A stretch of DNA of 62,135 nt from Deltaproteobacteria bacterium (GCA_016934985.1 JAFGRU010000121.1:1-62135), one strand, 5' to 3'. Counted from the stretch's first letter, positions 8,452 through 17,317 are shown. Notes: generated from the letters alone by a model not told the origin. Numbers and translations are program-made.

Positions 8452-9248
8452 AAATCGTCAACCGACAGCCCCAAACGACGGCAGATGTCAGCTCGGCTCG
8501 TGGTACGGCCGGAAAAGAGTTCCGGCAGTTGGTCCTGGCCGCTCTGGTGGTGCTGGTGGCTGTTTATTTCATTGTCGGGCTGACGGTCGATCTGGTTGTT
8601 TCCCGCATATCATTCGAGACCGAGACCAGGATTTTTAAACATGTACAGGTGCCCGTTCCCACAGAGCAGGACGCGTCCCGGAGCAAGTCCCTGCAAAGGG
8701 CCGAAGAAATCCTGGCCAAATTACGTAAAAATCCGACGGTCCCCCCGCTGCCCTACCGACTGGTATTGATTGAAGATGAAAAGCCCAATGCTTTTGCCTT
8801 GCCAGGCGGCACCATCGGTGTTACCACCGGACTGTTGGCGGTCTTGGATGAGGAAGTCGAGGTGGCCTTCGTTCTCGGGCACGAACTGGGGCATTTTTAC
8901 CATCGGGACCATCTCGAGGGGATGGGGCGGGCCATCGGCTTTCAAATTATCCTGGCTCTCTTCAGCAGCGGTTCGGGGGCCGAGTCTTTTGGGAATGTCG
9001 TCGAGTTTGCGCTTCAGAGAGGCTATTCCCGGAAAAGGGAAAAGATGGCGGACCGTTTCGGGCTGGAACTGGTCCACGCCACCTATGGAAACGTGAAAGG
9101 GGTGGAGCGTCTTTTCCAGATTCTGCTGGACGAGCGCACCCTGCCGGGCTGGGCCTACATGTTTTTGACCCATCCTTCCCCCGGGGAACGCATCGCCGAT
9201 CTTGAGTCGTTTGCCGCGACCCTGGGAAGACAACAGCTCGAGCCTTAA
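8448..9248 (+). CDS. M48 family zinc metalloprotease
   Basis: A 266-residue membrane-anchored peptidase of the M48 (Ste24/HtpX/BepA-like) family. One membrane helix covers residues about 28-47. The zinc site is HELGH (145-149), with the third ligand Glu198 in the REKMADRFG helix. The segment NAFALPGGTIGVTTGLL, just before the active site, is typical of the BepA/LoiP group, which handles misfolded outer-membrane or periplasmic proteins. There are no TPR repeats, so it resembles the short LoiP/YcaL type. Overlap with the upstream membrane YbjQ gene suggests the two proteins work together, possibly with the YbjQ domain as scaffold or adaptor; that is inference. Confidence 0.9.
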   Translation: MKIVNRQPQTTADVSSARGTAGKEFRQLVLAALVVLVAVYFIVGLTVDLVVSRISFETETRIFKHVQVPVPTEQDASRSKSLQRAEEILAKLRKNPTVPPLPYRLVLIEDEKPNAFALPGGTIGVTTGLLAVLDEEVEVAFVLGHELGHFYHRDHLEGMGRAIGFQIILALFSSGSGAESFGNVVEFALQRGYSRKREKMADRFGLELVHATYGNVKGVERLFQILLDERTLPGWAYMFLTHPSPGERIADLESFAATLGRQQLEP

Positions 9249-9456
9249 CCGATGCCCACCACTGCCCTGAATGGCCATGATCCTGTTCTCAGTTGGGCCA
9301 TGGCCAGTCTCGCTTGATGCAAGGGCCAAAGCCGTCTTGGCGACGCTAATTGCAATAACGACAACATCCTCATCAACCTTTTTTAAGTTTTATTCCTTGG
9401 CAAAAAATTGCTGCAACCAACCATTGGTGTTTCCATTTCGTTGCAGCTTGCCCCTG

Positions 9457-9490
9457 AAAAGGAGGCCGAAAAAATGTCCGGTCTCCTTTT
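9457..9490. terminator. Bidirectional intrinsic terminator
   Basis: A 12-bp stem with one G-U pair (9457-9468 with 9479-9490) ends in a T run on the plus strand and, on the minus strand, is followed by TTTTC. It sits between the convergent M48 protease gene and the exonuclease gene whose stop is at 9495. Confidence 0.75.
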
Positions 9491-9494
9491 TGTT

Positions 9495-10898
9495 CTAAAA
9501 AAAGGTCAAAATATCTGCTTTTTTCACCATTCCATCAAGGTAACGGTTAAGGATTTTGTAGCTGTCGAGATCGAAGGGGAGGGGGCTGGGACATTCAAAA
9601 ATCTCCCAAAGGTTTTTCTCACTGGTCGCTGTGCCAAGGTGCCGCCAGTGATCAAACACGTGTATTTCGGTTCGGTCCCCGGCAGGCGATTTTTCCCGGA
9701 TGCCAACCGCTCCCTTGAAAGGCCAGGATCGCATTTTCAGTTGGGCAAGGGCCATGGTCAGCCTCGCCTGATGGAGGGCCAAAGGTTCCTCGCCGACACA
9801 GGCCCCCCGGCATTTTTTTATCTGATAGCCGAAGCAGGCGCCACTTCCTTTTTCCAGCCCGAGGACCCGGGCGCAAAGGCCCTGTTCGCGAATGATCCCC
9901 AAAAGGGTTTTTCCGGCCTCACGGCGGGAGCGGAACATTCCGTAAAGGCTTTTACCATCCTCCTGCCCCAACGCGTCCATTGCAACAATTTCAACCCCTG
10001 TCACAGTCCCCTGTTTGTCCGCAACCAAGCACAGAGTAAAAAGCTCCCTGTTGCGTCTCAGCCTGCGGTTATGAATAGGAACCAGTTCCTTGACGAGACG
10101 GGCTTCCAGGAGTAACGCTCCGAGTTCACCGGCTGTCTCCATGAAATCGATGTGCCGGACCTGCTGGGAGAGGCGCATACCTTTGTATATCCGGTGGTCA
10201 CCGGAAAAATGGGAGAGTACCCGGGCGCGGATATCCTTGCTCTTGCCCACGTAAAGAACCGCATCCTTCTCCCCGAAAAAGAGGTATACGCCTGGAGCAT
10301 GGGGGAGGGCATCGATCTGGTCCTTGGACAGGCCGGGCGGCAGGCTCGGCTGTTTCAATTGCTTTTGAATGGCCTTGCCGAGCACCTCAGCGGGAAACTC
10401 GGCTCGGGCTTTTTTAAAAAACTCCCAGGTTGCCCGGACATCGCCGAGGGCCCGATGGCGGTTTGAAACATTCAGGTTGTGGCGTTCGATAAGGGTGTCC
10501 AGGTTGTGCCGGGAATGCTCGGGATACAGGGCTCTGGAAAGTTTTACGGTACAGAGGGTTTTTTCCTGGAAGGATATATCCAGACGGCGGAATTCGCTCT
10601 TCAGAAAACCGTAATCGAAGCGGGCATTGTGGGCGACGAGGACTTTGCCGGCAAGTTTTGCATGCAGTTCGGCGGCGATGTCGCTGAAAAAAGGGGCATC
10701 GGCCACCATGGAGGAGGCAATGCCGGTAATGCTTTCGATATAGGGGGAGACGGTTTTCCTGGGGTTGACGAGGGTTGACCACTCCTCGACGACCTCACAG
10801 CCGACCACTTCGCACAGGCCGACCTCGATGATTCGGTCGTGCAGAGGGTTGACACCGGTGGTTTCAAGATCAAGAAAAACAAGACGTTCTGGGATCAT
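9495..10898 (-). CDS. DnaQ-like exonuclease fused to GIY-YIG (UvrC N-terminal) domain
   Basis: A fusion of a DEDDh 3'-5' exonuclease (about residues 1-170: FLDLETTGVNP, HNARFDYGFL, HRALGDVRAT) and a GIY-YIG nuclease domain (about 195-280: GVYLFFGEKDAVLYVGKS), continuing into a UvrC-like region ending near residue 467. Proteins of this build are known in many bacteria and relate to E. coli Cho, which makes the 3' incision in nucleotide excision repair; the partner exonuclease role is not settled. I start at the internal ATG (10898), where the exonuclease fold begins; an upstream start at 10961 would add 21 residues without domain content. A decayed copy of the last third is at 1697-1960. Confidence 0.85.
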   Translation of the reverse strand: MIPERLVFLDLETTGVNPLHDRIIEVGLCEVVGCEVVEEWSTLVNPRKTVSPYIESITGIASSMVADAPFFSDIAAELHAKLAGKVLVAHNARFDYGFLKSEFRRLDISFQEKTLCTVKLSRALYPEHSRHNLDTLIERHNLNVSNRHRALGDVRATWEFFKKARAEFPAEVLGKAIQKQLKQPSLPPGLSKDQIDALPHAPGVYLFFGEKDAVLYVGKSKDIRARVLSHFSGDHRIYKGMRLSQQVRHIDFMETAGELGALLLEARLVKELVPIHNRRLRRNRELFTLCLVADKQGTVTGVEIVAMDALGQEDGKSLYGMFRSRREAGKTLLGIIREQGLCARVLGLEKGSGACFGYQIKKCRGACVGEEPLALHQARLTMALAQLKMRSWPFKGAVGIREKSPAGDRTEIHVFDHWRHLGTATSEKNLWEIFECPSPLPFDLDSYKILNRYLDGMVKKADILTFF

Positions 10899-11194
10899 TT
10901 TTAGGGCGAATTTTCTCCAGAGGGAAATAGGAAGACAGCATAAAGTGATTCCCTTTCGCAAGTCAACGCAGATTAGTCAGGTTCCTTTTTAATAACTCCG
11001 GTTATTCACGGTAACATTTGCTTCAGCAAGAAAATGCCTGCTATCACAAGCCTCTCCCACTTCTTGTTCTTCGAGGTAATGCCAGTACGCTTTGGAAGGA
11101 TTTTGATGTAGACTTTTTATTGGGAGGGCAGAGGATTTCAGCTACTGATGAATCCTTCATCTAAGAACCACTATGCTATTTTCCAGTATTAATC

Positions 11195-11818
11195 ATGGCA
11201 TTTGAGATAACAGAAAATCTGTTTAAACCCAAGGTTTTGGCTGTCGGTGCCAGTCCCCGGAAGGGTGGAAACTCGGATGTTCTTCTTGGACACTTTTTGG
11301 CTGGCGTCAAAAGAGCCAGCGCCGGAGCCGTGGAAATCCAACTGAGGGATTGTCAAATCACGCCCTGCATCGGCTGTGAGCTTTGCCGGCAATCCGGCCA
11401 ATGCACTCGGTTTAATGACGATATGGTCGGTATCTACAAAAATATCATCGAGTTTCGTGGGCTTTTTTTGATTTCCCCTGTCCACAATTACAACATCACC
11501 GCATGGATGAAAGGCTTTATTGACAGGCTCTATTGCTTTTATGATTTTGTCGAACCTCGCCCGGGAAAGTGGAGCAGCAAGCTTGCAAACCAGGGCCGAA
11601 AGGCTGTCATTGCGGCCGTTGCCGAGCAATCGAATAAGGAAGAAATGGGGGTGACTCTTGAAGCGATGGAGAAACCGCTTGAGGCCCTCGGCTATACAAT
11701 TATCCAGAAGTTTCCCGTTTTGGGCATTTTTGAAAAGGGCAAAGTTGCCGATTATCCCGAAATAATACGTTCTGCTGAATTGTACGGTGAAAAACTGGCC
11801 CGCGAGATCATCTCATAA
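11195..11818 (+). CDS. Flavodoxin-fold NAD(P)H oxidoreductase (iron-sulfur flavoprotein-like)
   Basis: A 207-residue protein of the FMN reductase/iron-sulfur flavoprotein family. The FMN phosphate loop is VGASPRKGGNSD (about 17-28), and CIGCELCRQSGQC (about 55-67) resembles the cysteine cluster of iron-sulfur flavoproteins from anaerobes, which bind FMN and a 4Fe-4S cluster and help remove oxidants. Later segments (SPVHNYNITAWMKGFIDR) belong to the family and contact FMN. No ferredoxin or reductase partner is adjacent. The ATG has a poor ribosome-binding site, so the start is moderately certain. Confidence 0.85.
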   Translation: MAFEITENLFKPKVLAVGASPRKGGNSDVLLGHFLAGVKRASAGAVEIQLRDCQITPCIGCELCRQSGQCTRFNDDMVGIYKNIIEFRGLFLISPVHNYNITAWMKGFIDRLYCFYDFVEPRPGKWSSKLANQGRKAVIAAVAEQSNKEEMGVTLEAMEKPLEALGYTIIQKFPVLGIFEKGKVADYPEIIRSAELYGEKLAREIIS

Positions 11819-11832
11819 TTGGAGAAAAAGCT

Positions 11833-11958
11833 TTGTCCAACCAACAAATGAGCCGAATGGGTCTTGGAAAGATGTTTTTTACCATCCCGCTGGGATTTAA
11901 AAGCCAGTTCGACGAACGTCACCATGAACCGTTAATCGTCTTGCCCGCCACTGGTTGA
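11833..11958 (+). CDS. Possible small protein (41 residues), unrecognised
   Basis: Just after the flavoprotein gene a TTG start preceded by GGAGAAAAAGC opens a 41-residue frame containing MGLGKMFFTIPLGFKSQFDERH. The sequence looks protein-like and has a fitting ribosome-binding site 15 bases after the previous stop, so it could be a co-transcribed small gene or the start of a truncated one. No family is recognised. Confidence 0.3.
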   Translation: MSNQQMSRMGLGKMFFTIPLGFKSQFDERHHEPLIVLPATG

Positions 11959-12120
11959 TGCCAGATTTTCAAATTTTGCAGGAATAAAAAAATTAAGGTT
12001 AATTCTTCATTTGTGAGGCTAACCAAAGAAAAAAAATATTAAAAAATAATTATTTTATTCTGACCCTTCGTTCTTCAGCGGCACGGGAAAACATGGAAAA
12101 TATGTAGAGGGTTTCCCTTT

Positions 12121-12129
12121 TGATATAAT
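12121..12129 (+). promoter_or_regulatory. Candidate extended -10 promoter of the mla operon
   Basis: TGATATAAT is an extended -10 element (TGnTATAAT). It would start transcription near 12136, giving a leader of about 108 bases before mlaE. No good -35 box is seen at 12101-12106, as expected for extended -10 promoters. The rest of the gap 11959-12243 shows nothing else convincing. Confidence 0.4.
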
Positions 12130-12243
12130 GCGGGTTAGAATTATCGCGTTGTAGTGCAAAGGATGCCTTTTTGGCCAATAGATTATTCCTGCAGACTGAA
12201 CCCTTTGCCACTCTGAACAGCAGACAGTGTCGAAATCTTTGCC

Positions 12244-13419
12244 ATGACCGGAATTTCCCATAAACAATCCGCCGACAGTGCCATGCCTGGAAACCAGGTC
12301 GTGCCGGGTAACCTGCGGCTGGTTGAGTCTTCTGACGGAACCTTTCTGCATCTGTTCGGAGATTGGACCTTGCCCCATTATAAAAACCTGGAAAGGGAGA
12401 TGGCAGCCCTGGATGTCCCCGGCTCATGCCGGGTTGATTTTAAAGAGCTGAGCGCCCTGGACACGGCCGGGGCGACCCTGCTGGCGCGCTTGCTCGGGAC
12501 TGACCGGCTAAGTAATCTGGTGCTGTCGGCGCCCGACCTGGCCGAGGAACGGCGGTCATTGCTGCAGGCAGTAGGGGAGGCTCTCAACAAGCCGGACGAA
12601 AAGCCATCGGTTCGCCACAATGCCCTGTTCGACTGGCTGGCGGAGATCGGCAAAATCACGGTCGGATTGTGGCAGACCCTTCTTTTCCTGCTCAACTTCA
12701 TGGGACTAACCCTGATCACGGTTATCAGGGTGCTGCCCCGTCCCCGGCGCTGGCGCCTGATTTCCCTCGCCACACACATCCACCAGACCGGATTGAATGC
12801 CGTGCCGATTGTTGCCTTGCTTACCTTTCTCGTGGGGGCGGTGGTGGCTTTTCTGGGAGCTACCGTGCTGACCAGTTTCGGGGCTACGATCTATACCGTC
12901 GATCTGGTGGCCTATTCCTTTATGCGGGAATTTGGCGTTCTGCTCGCCGCCATCCTGCTGGCGGGCCGCACGGCCAGTGCCTTTACCGCCCAGATCGGAT
13001 CCATGAAGGTCAATGAGGAACTTGATGCCCTCCGTGTCCAGGGTCTGGACCCGATTGAGATGTTGGTGTTGCCGCGCATGCTGGCGTTGTTGGTCACGCT
13101 TCCGCTCCTGACCTTTGTCGGCATGATGGCGGGTATGATCGGAGGCGCAGTGGTATCAGTGGTGTCGTTGGATATTTCCACTGTCCGTTTTATATCCATT
13201 GTCCAGGAAATTCCTTTGAGGCATTTTCTGCTCGGCATGGTCAAGGCACCCTTTTTTGCTTTTTTGATCGCTCTGATTGGCTGTCTGGAAGGATTCAAGG
13301 TTGAAGGGAGCGCCCGCTCGGTAGGCGAGCACACCACCTCCAGCGTCGTTCAGTCGATTTTTGTGGTCATTCTCCTGGATGCTGTGGCAGCCCTGTTTTT
13401 TATGGAAATGGGGTGGTGA
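12244..13419 (+). CDS. mlaE: Lipid ABC transporter permease with N-terminal STAS domain (MlaE family)
   Basis: A 391-residue permease of the MlaE/YrbE family, which moves phospholipids between inner and outer membrane. An N-terminal STAS domain (about 20-120, with RVDFKELSALDTAGATLL) takes the place of the separate MlaB of E. coli. The permease core (about 135-391) has five to six membrane helices and the family loop GRTASAFTAQIGSMKVNEELDALRVQG, split here as GRTASAFTAQIGSMKVNEEL followed by DALRVQG. It heads a four-gene operon with ATPase, MCE protein and lipoprotein. The fusion fits the pattern that the STAS protein is an obligate part of the complex. Confidence 0.92.
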   Translation: MTGISHKQSADSAMPGNQVVPGNLRLVESSDGTFLHLFGDWTLPHYKNLEREMAALDVPGSCRVDFKELSALDTAGATLLARLLGTDRLSNLVLSAPDLAEERRSLLQAVGEALNKPDEKPSVRHNALFDWLAEIGKITVGLWQTLLFLLNFMGLTLITVIRVLPRPRRWRLISLATHIHQTGLNAVPIVALLTFLVGAVVAFLGATVLTSFGATIYTVDLVAYSFMREFGVLLAAILLAGRTASAFTAQIGSMKVNEELDALRVQGLDPIEMLVLPRMLALLVTLPLLTFVGMMAGMIGGAVVSVVSLDISTVRFISIVQEIPLRHFLLGMVKAPFFAFLIALIGCLEGFKVEGSARSVGEHTTSSVVQSIFVVILLDAVAALFFMEMGW

Positions 13420-14219
13420 AAATGGGTCACAGGGGAAACGAAGCAATTATTTCGGTGCGCAATCTGAATAACCGATTCGGCACCCATGTTGTCCATGAAA
13501 AGCTTGACCTGGACGTTTTTCGGGGAGAGATTCTCGGCGTCGTGGGGGGGTCGGGTACCGGCAAATCGGTGTTGTTGCGCTCTATCGTGGGCCTGCACCG
13601 CCCCAGCGGCGGCGAGGTACGAATATTCGGCCAGGATCTGGCGGGTCTTTCCTCCGCCCGGCGTTCCCAACTGGACCGGCGTACCGGGGTCCTGTTCCAG
13701 GGGGGCGCCCTGTTTTCCTCCCTGACGGTGATCGAAAATATCGCTCTCCCCTTGATTGAACATGCAGGCCTGGGACGGGGCGACGCGGAGTACCTGGCAG
13801 GTGTGAAGCTTGCCCTGGCTGGGCTGGAGAAAAAATCGGGGGTTTTGTTTCCCTCTGAACTGTCCGGCGGCATGATCAAGCGTGCCGCCCTGGCCAGGGC
13901 GCTGGCGCTGGACCCGGATATCCTGTTTCTCGACGAACCGACAGCCGGTCTGGATCCCATCGGCGCCGCCGCTTTCGACCGGTTGCTCATGACCCTGAGG
14001 GAAGCTCTCGGCCTGACCGTCTTTCTGGTAACCCATGACCTGGATACCCTTTATACCGCCTGTGACCGGGTCGCTGTCCTATCGCAAAAAAAGGTTCTGG
14101 TCGCTGATCGCCTGGAAGTGGTGGCCGCTACCGACGATCCCTGGGTTCAGAATTATTTTCATGGCCCCCGGGGGCGTGCCGCCCAGCAGGCCGCGGGAAC
14201 CGTCCAAGAGGAGTGTTGA
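13413..14219 (+). CDS. mlaF: Lipid ABC transporter ATP-binding protein (MlaF family)
   Basis: A 268-residue ATPase with Walker A GGSGTGKSVLLRSIVG (about 46-61), signature LSGGMIKRAALARAL (about 150-164) and Walker B DPDILFLDEPTAGLDP (about 168-183). SGGM in place of SGGQ is the usual form in MlaF. It powers the permease encoded just upstream, whose end it overlaps by seven bases. Start choice is uncertain: GTG at 13413 or ATG at 13422 would differ by three residues. Confidence 0.93.
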   Translation: MVKMGHRGNEAIISVRNLNNRFGTHVVHEKLDLDVFRGEILGVVGGSGTGKSVLLRSIVGLHRPSGGEVRIFGQDLAGLSSARRSQLDRRTGVLFQGGALFSSLTVIENIALPLIEHAGLGRGDAEYLAGVKLALAGLEKKSGVLFPSELSGGMIKRAALARALALDPDILFLDEPTAGLDPIGAAAFDRLLMTLREALGLTVFLVTHDLDTLYTACDRVAVLSQKKVLVADRLEVVAATDDPWVQNYFHGPRGRAAQQAAGTVQEEC

Positions 14220-15158
14220 ATGGAAACTCGAGCCCCATATATGTTGATCGGTTTTTTAACCCTGACAATTGCAGGCGGCGGACTGCTGTTCGGTCTGTGG
14301 CTCGCAAAGGCCGGGAGTCAACAGGATTACCGGCTCTACGATATTGTTTTTCAGGAGGCGGTCAGCGGACTCTCTGTCGGAAATGCGGTGGAATACAGCG
14401 GTATCAGAGTCGGAGAGGTGAAAAAACTATGGCTGGACCCGGAGGACCCCCGCCAGGTGTGGGCGCGGGTCAGCGTCACGGCCGACACCCCTATCCGGGA
14501 AAATACTCAAGCCCGCCTGGCTCTGGCCAACATCACCGGCACCACCAATATCCAGCTGACCTGCGGTTCACCCGACAGTCGTCCGCTGAAAGGCGCAGGG
14601 GACCAGATCCCACGTATTGTGGCGGAGACCTCTCCACTTGCCCGGCTCAAGGTCACCGGGGAAGAGATGTTTGTCAGTATCAACGCTCTCATCGATAATG
14701 GCAAGCGTCTCCTTTCGGAGGAAAATATCAACAACGTGGGCAAACTGCTGGCCAATCTGGAAACCGCCACAAGTGCTATTGCCGAGCAGAAAAACGATAT
14801 CAACCTAGCCTTGAAAGATCTGGCCCTGACTTCACATCAGGCCAGAGAGGTTGCTGGCCAAGCCGCGGGATTTATGAGCCGGATGAACGGTCTTCTTGAC
14901 AGCCACGGATCGAACCTGGCGGCCAATGCAGGTAAAACCATGGTTTCCCTGGAGCGGGTCAGCGCCAAACTTGATCATCTTTTAGACAAAAACGGCCAGG
15001 CCCTCGGAAGGGGTATGCAAAGCCTGAACGAATTAGGCCCTGCCATTCGGGAATTTCGTCTTACTCTCGCCGCTTTGGCTGAAATAGTTCGCCGGATGGA
15101 AGAAAACCCGGCAGGATACCTGCTGGGCCGTGATCGCATCAAGGAGTTTCAACCATGA
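14220..15158 (+). CDS. mlaD: MCE-domain lipid-binding protein (MlaD family)
   Basis: A 312-residue inner-membrane protein with one N-terminal helix (about 7-29) and an MCE domain (about 36-120, with GLSVGNAVEYSGIRVGEVKK). The rest is a long helical segment (about 150-300), longer than in E. coli MlaD (about 180 residues) and more like needle-forming MCE proteins that span part of the periplasm. It begins directly after the stop of the ATPase gene, with GAGGAG upstream, so it is certainly in the same operon. It would form the periplasmic ring through which lipid passes. Confidence 0.9.
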   Translation: METRAPYMLIGFLTLTIAGGGLLFGLWLAKAGSQQDYRLYDIVFQEAVSGLSVGNAVEYSGIRVGEVKKLWLDPEDPRQVWARVSVTADTPIRENTQARLALANITGTTNIQLTCGSPDSRPLKGAGDQIPRIVAETSPLARLKVTGEEMFVSINALIDNGKRLLSEENINNVGKLLANLETATSAIAEQKNDINLALKDLALTSHQAREVAGQAAGFMSRMNGLLDSHGSNLAANAGKTMVSLERVSAKLDHLLDKNGQALGRGMQSLNELGPAIREFRLTLAALAEIVRRMEENPAGYLLGRDRIKEFQP

Positions 15159-15790
15159 ACATCATTGTCCGACCCATTTGGCTGTTGTTTTCTGCTTTCA
15201 TTCTGTTGAGTAGTTGCACCGTCCTGTCTCAATCGGGTTCCCGGGATATTTACCGTCTGCCCCCTTCGAACCTGGTTCCGGGCCGGGACGGGGAGGTTGA
15301 GTTGTCCCTGCGCATTGCGCGGCCGGCAGCCAGTGGGGTTCTCGGCGGCAACCGCATTGCCGTGATTCTTTCAGGGAACACGCTCAGTGCCTACGGAAAT
15401 GCTGTCTGGAACGCCCCGGCCCCGGTCCTTTGGCGCGACCATATTCTTGATTCTTTTCACAAAGATGGCCGCATCCGACGTTTGAGTAGCGACAGCGATG
15501 GGTTGCAGGCTGATTATGAGCTGGGCGGAACCCTGCGTTCTTTTCAGAGCGAGTACCGAAACGGTGTTCCGCAGGTTGTGATCAGCCTTGATGCGCGCCT
15601 TATAGATACTGGTACGCGACGCATTGTCTCAGGGCGGCGCTTTACCGTTATTGAAGCTGTCAAGGGGGATAAGGTCCCGGAGGTTGTCGCCGCCTTCGGA
15701 AGCGCCAACGATGCTCTGGCCCGAAAACTGATCGACTGGACGATGCGACACATGAAGCCCAAACCAGAACCTTTTTCCCCAGGCGGCTGA
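15155..15790 (+). CDS. ABC-type transport auxiliary lipoprotein (PqiC-like)
   Basis: A 211-residue lipoprotein: lipobox LLSSC within the first 21 residues, then a PqiC/ABC-type auxiliary domain (YRLPPSNLVPG near the mature start; ALARKLIDWTM near the end). In PqiABC and related MCE systems the lipoprotein sits in the outer membrane and receives the tip of the MCE needle. The operon therefore combines Mla-type permease and ATPase with a Pqi-type lipoprotein and no mlaC, a layout seen in other Gram-negative lineages. Starts four bases inside the mlaD stop, with AAGGAG upstream. Confidence 0.85.
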   Translation: MNIIVRPIWLLFSAFILLSSCTVLSQSGSRDIYRLPPSNLVPGRDGEVELSLRIARPAASGVLGGNRIAVILSGNTLSAYGNAVWNAPAPVLWRDHILDSFHKDGRIRRLSSDSDGLQADYELGGTLRSFQSEYRNGVPQVVISLDARLIDTGTRRIVSGRRFTVIEAVKGDKVPEVVAAFGSANDALARKLIDWTMRHMKPKPEPFSPGG

Positions 15791-15957
15791 TTTAAAGAAA
15801 ATTCCTGTCTTATTCAGCGCCATGAAATACCTTTTGGACATCATGTGTGTCTCCCGATTTAGGCTCCACAATCATTATTGACAGTACGCCGAAAAACGAT
15901 AAAGTCAAAAAAATAGCTGCTTAAACGTTGGCTTTAAAATCAGAAAGGGGGAACACT

Positions 15958-16206
15958 GTGGGGATTCTATCCTGGATTCTGATGGGTTTAATTGTTGGCG
16001 TACTGGCAAAATTCCTCATGCCGGGAAAAGACCCCGGTGGCATTATTGTTACCATCCTGCTTGGCGTAGCGGGTGCTTTCGTGGGCGGATTTATCGGGTC
16101 ATCCCTGGGGCTTGGGGCCGTTACGGGCTTTAACCTGGGGAGCTTCCTTCTGGCTACGGGTGGTGCTGTTCTCCTGCTGGTTCTTTATCGTTTCATAAAA
16201 AAATAA
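15958..16206 (+). CDS. GlsB/YeaQ/YmgE family stress membrane protein
   Basis: An 82-residue hydrophobic protein of the transglycosylase-associated (YeaQ/YmgE/GlsB) family with three membrane helices: GILSWILMGLIVGVLAKFLM, then a Gly-rich second helix, then LLATGGAVLLLVLYRFI. GTG at 15958 is chosen because AAAGGGGG lies eight bases upstream and the helix starts at once; an earlier TTG would add ten charged residues without a ribosome-binding site. These proteins are induced by stress in several bacteria, but their function is unproven. Confidence 0.9.
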   Translation: MGILSWILMGLIVGVLAKFLMPGKDPGGIIVTILLGVAGAFVGGFIGSSLGLGAVTGFNLGSFLLATGGAVLLLVLYRFIKK

Positions 16207-16326
16207 CAATAAACCGGGCGGTTGGTCAAATTCCCTGGGGAAACCGGAGGATGAATTGCCGGAGGAATTGAACACCCTTAGAAGCATTACTTTAAATGTT
16301 GCAAGGAAGGCGTTGGGAGAAGTTTT

Positions 16327-17154
16327 ATGTTGCACTTCAAGGTTGATGAAGACAAATGTACCAAATGCGGGCTATGCGCCCAGGATTGCCCGATCAATAT
16401 CATCGACATGGATTCCGGTTATCCCGGCATATTTGCAGGAAATGAAGGCGCATGCCTTAAATGCCAGCATTGCCTGGCGATCTGTCCCACGGCAGCCCTG
16501 TCGATTTTGGGCAGAGAGCCCGAAGACAACGTGCCGCTGAAAGGAGCGTTCCCCGATCCGGACTGTCTCGAAATCCTGATCAAAGGGCGACGTTCGGTGC
16601 GTTGGTATTTGGATGAAAATCTGGAGCCGGAAATTCTGCAGAGGTTGCTCAATGTCGCCTGGCATGCTCCGTCCGGGGCCAATGATCGCCAGGTCAGGTT
16701 TTCGGTGATCGATGACAAACGGGTTTTTGCTGCGTTCCGCGAGGAAGTCTATGGCGGACTGGCTAAACGAATCAAGGTCGGCAAACTGCCTGAAGGCAAG
16801 GTCTTTTTTGCCGAGTTCGTCCGCCTTTGGCAAGAGGAAGGGGTGGATGCACTGTTCCTGGATGCCCCCCACTTTCTGGTCGCTTCGTCCCCGCGCGCTT
16901 GTACCGCCCCGGTTCCGGATTGTCTTATCGCCCTTTCCTATTTCGAACTTTTTGCCCAGAGTCTCGGGGTGGGCACCCTCTGGGCCGGATTAGCCAAGTG
17001 GGCCATTGACGACCTTGTGCCCGAGCTTCGCGAGCGCCTCAAAATCCCGCAGGACCATGTGATCGGTTTTGCCATGATCTTCGGCAAACCGGCGGTGCAA
17101 TATCAGCGCACGGTCGAATATGGTACCGCAAGTTTTGTCCGAGTTTCTATTTAA
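16327..17154 (+). CDS. Nitroreductase with N-terminal 2x4Fe-4S ferredoxin domain
   Basis: A 275-residue fusion. Residues about 7-60 carry two 4Fe-4S motifs (CTKCGLCAQDCP and CLKCQHCLAICP). Residues about 75-270 form an FMN-dependent nitroreductase domain (RRSVRWYLDENLEP, then AWHAPSGANDRQ). Such fusions are frequent in anaerobes and probably take electrons from ferredoxin-level donors rather than NAD(P)H. The natural substrate is unknown. A good site (GGGAGAAG) precedes the ATG, and a terminator follows at 17279. It is transcribed alone or with the small membrane gene 120 bases upstream. Confidence 0.9.
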   Translation: MLHFKVDEDKCTKCGLCAQDCPINIIDMDSGYPGIFAGNEGACLKCQHCLAICPTAALSILGREPEDNVPLKGAFPDPDCLEILIKGRRSVRWYLDENLEPEILQRLLNVAWHAPSGANDRQVRFSVIDDKRVFAAFREEVYGGLAKRIKVGKLPEGKVFFAEFVRLWQEEGVDALFLDAPHFLVASSPRACTAPVPDCLIALSYFELFAQSLGVGTLWAGLAKWAIDDLVPELRERLKIPQDHVIGFAMIFGKPAVQYQRTVEYGTASFVRVSI

Positions 17155-17278
17155 ACAATTTGTCTGAATCAACCTGAACTCAAACAAACAAAAAACAAAA
17201 GAAGAGTTAGGATAACCTGTTGCAAATACTTTTGATTCCGTGGACATTTTTAAATCCCGTGTGCTGCTCTATCCAATC

Positions 17279-17317
17279 AAAAAAGGCCAGACAAATTGGC
17301 CGGCCTTTTTTGATTTT
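17279..17317 (+). terminator. Intrinsic terminator after the nitroreductase gene
   Basis: The stem AAAAAGGCC/GGCCTTTTT (17280-17288 with 17302-17310), followed by more T, lies 125 bases after the stop at 17154. The A run on the other side means it could also stop minus-strand transcription coming from 17439. Confidence 0.8.

Noticed and set aside
9408..10115. 235-residue plus-strand frame opposite the exonuclease/GIY-YIG gene
   Set aside because: The minus-strand gene has full domain signatures; the plus frame contains a terminator and no recognisable domain.
12050..12427. Minus-strand frames overlapping the start of mlaE
   Set aside because: No ribosome-binding site, and they overlap the better supported plus-strand operon and its promoter.
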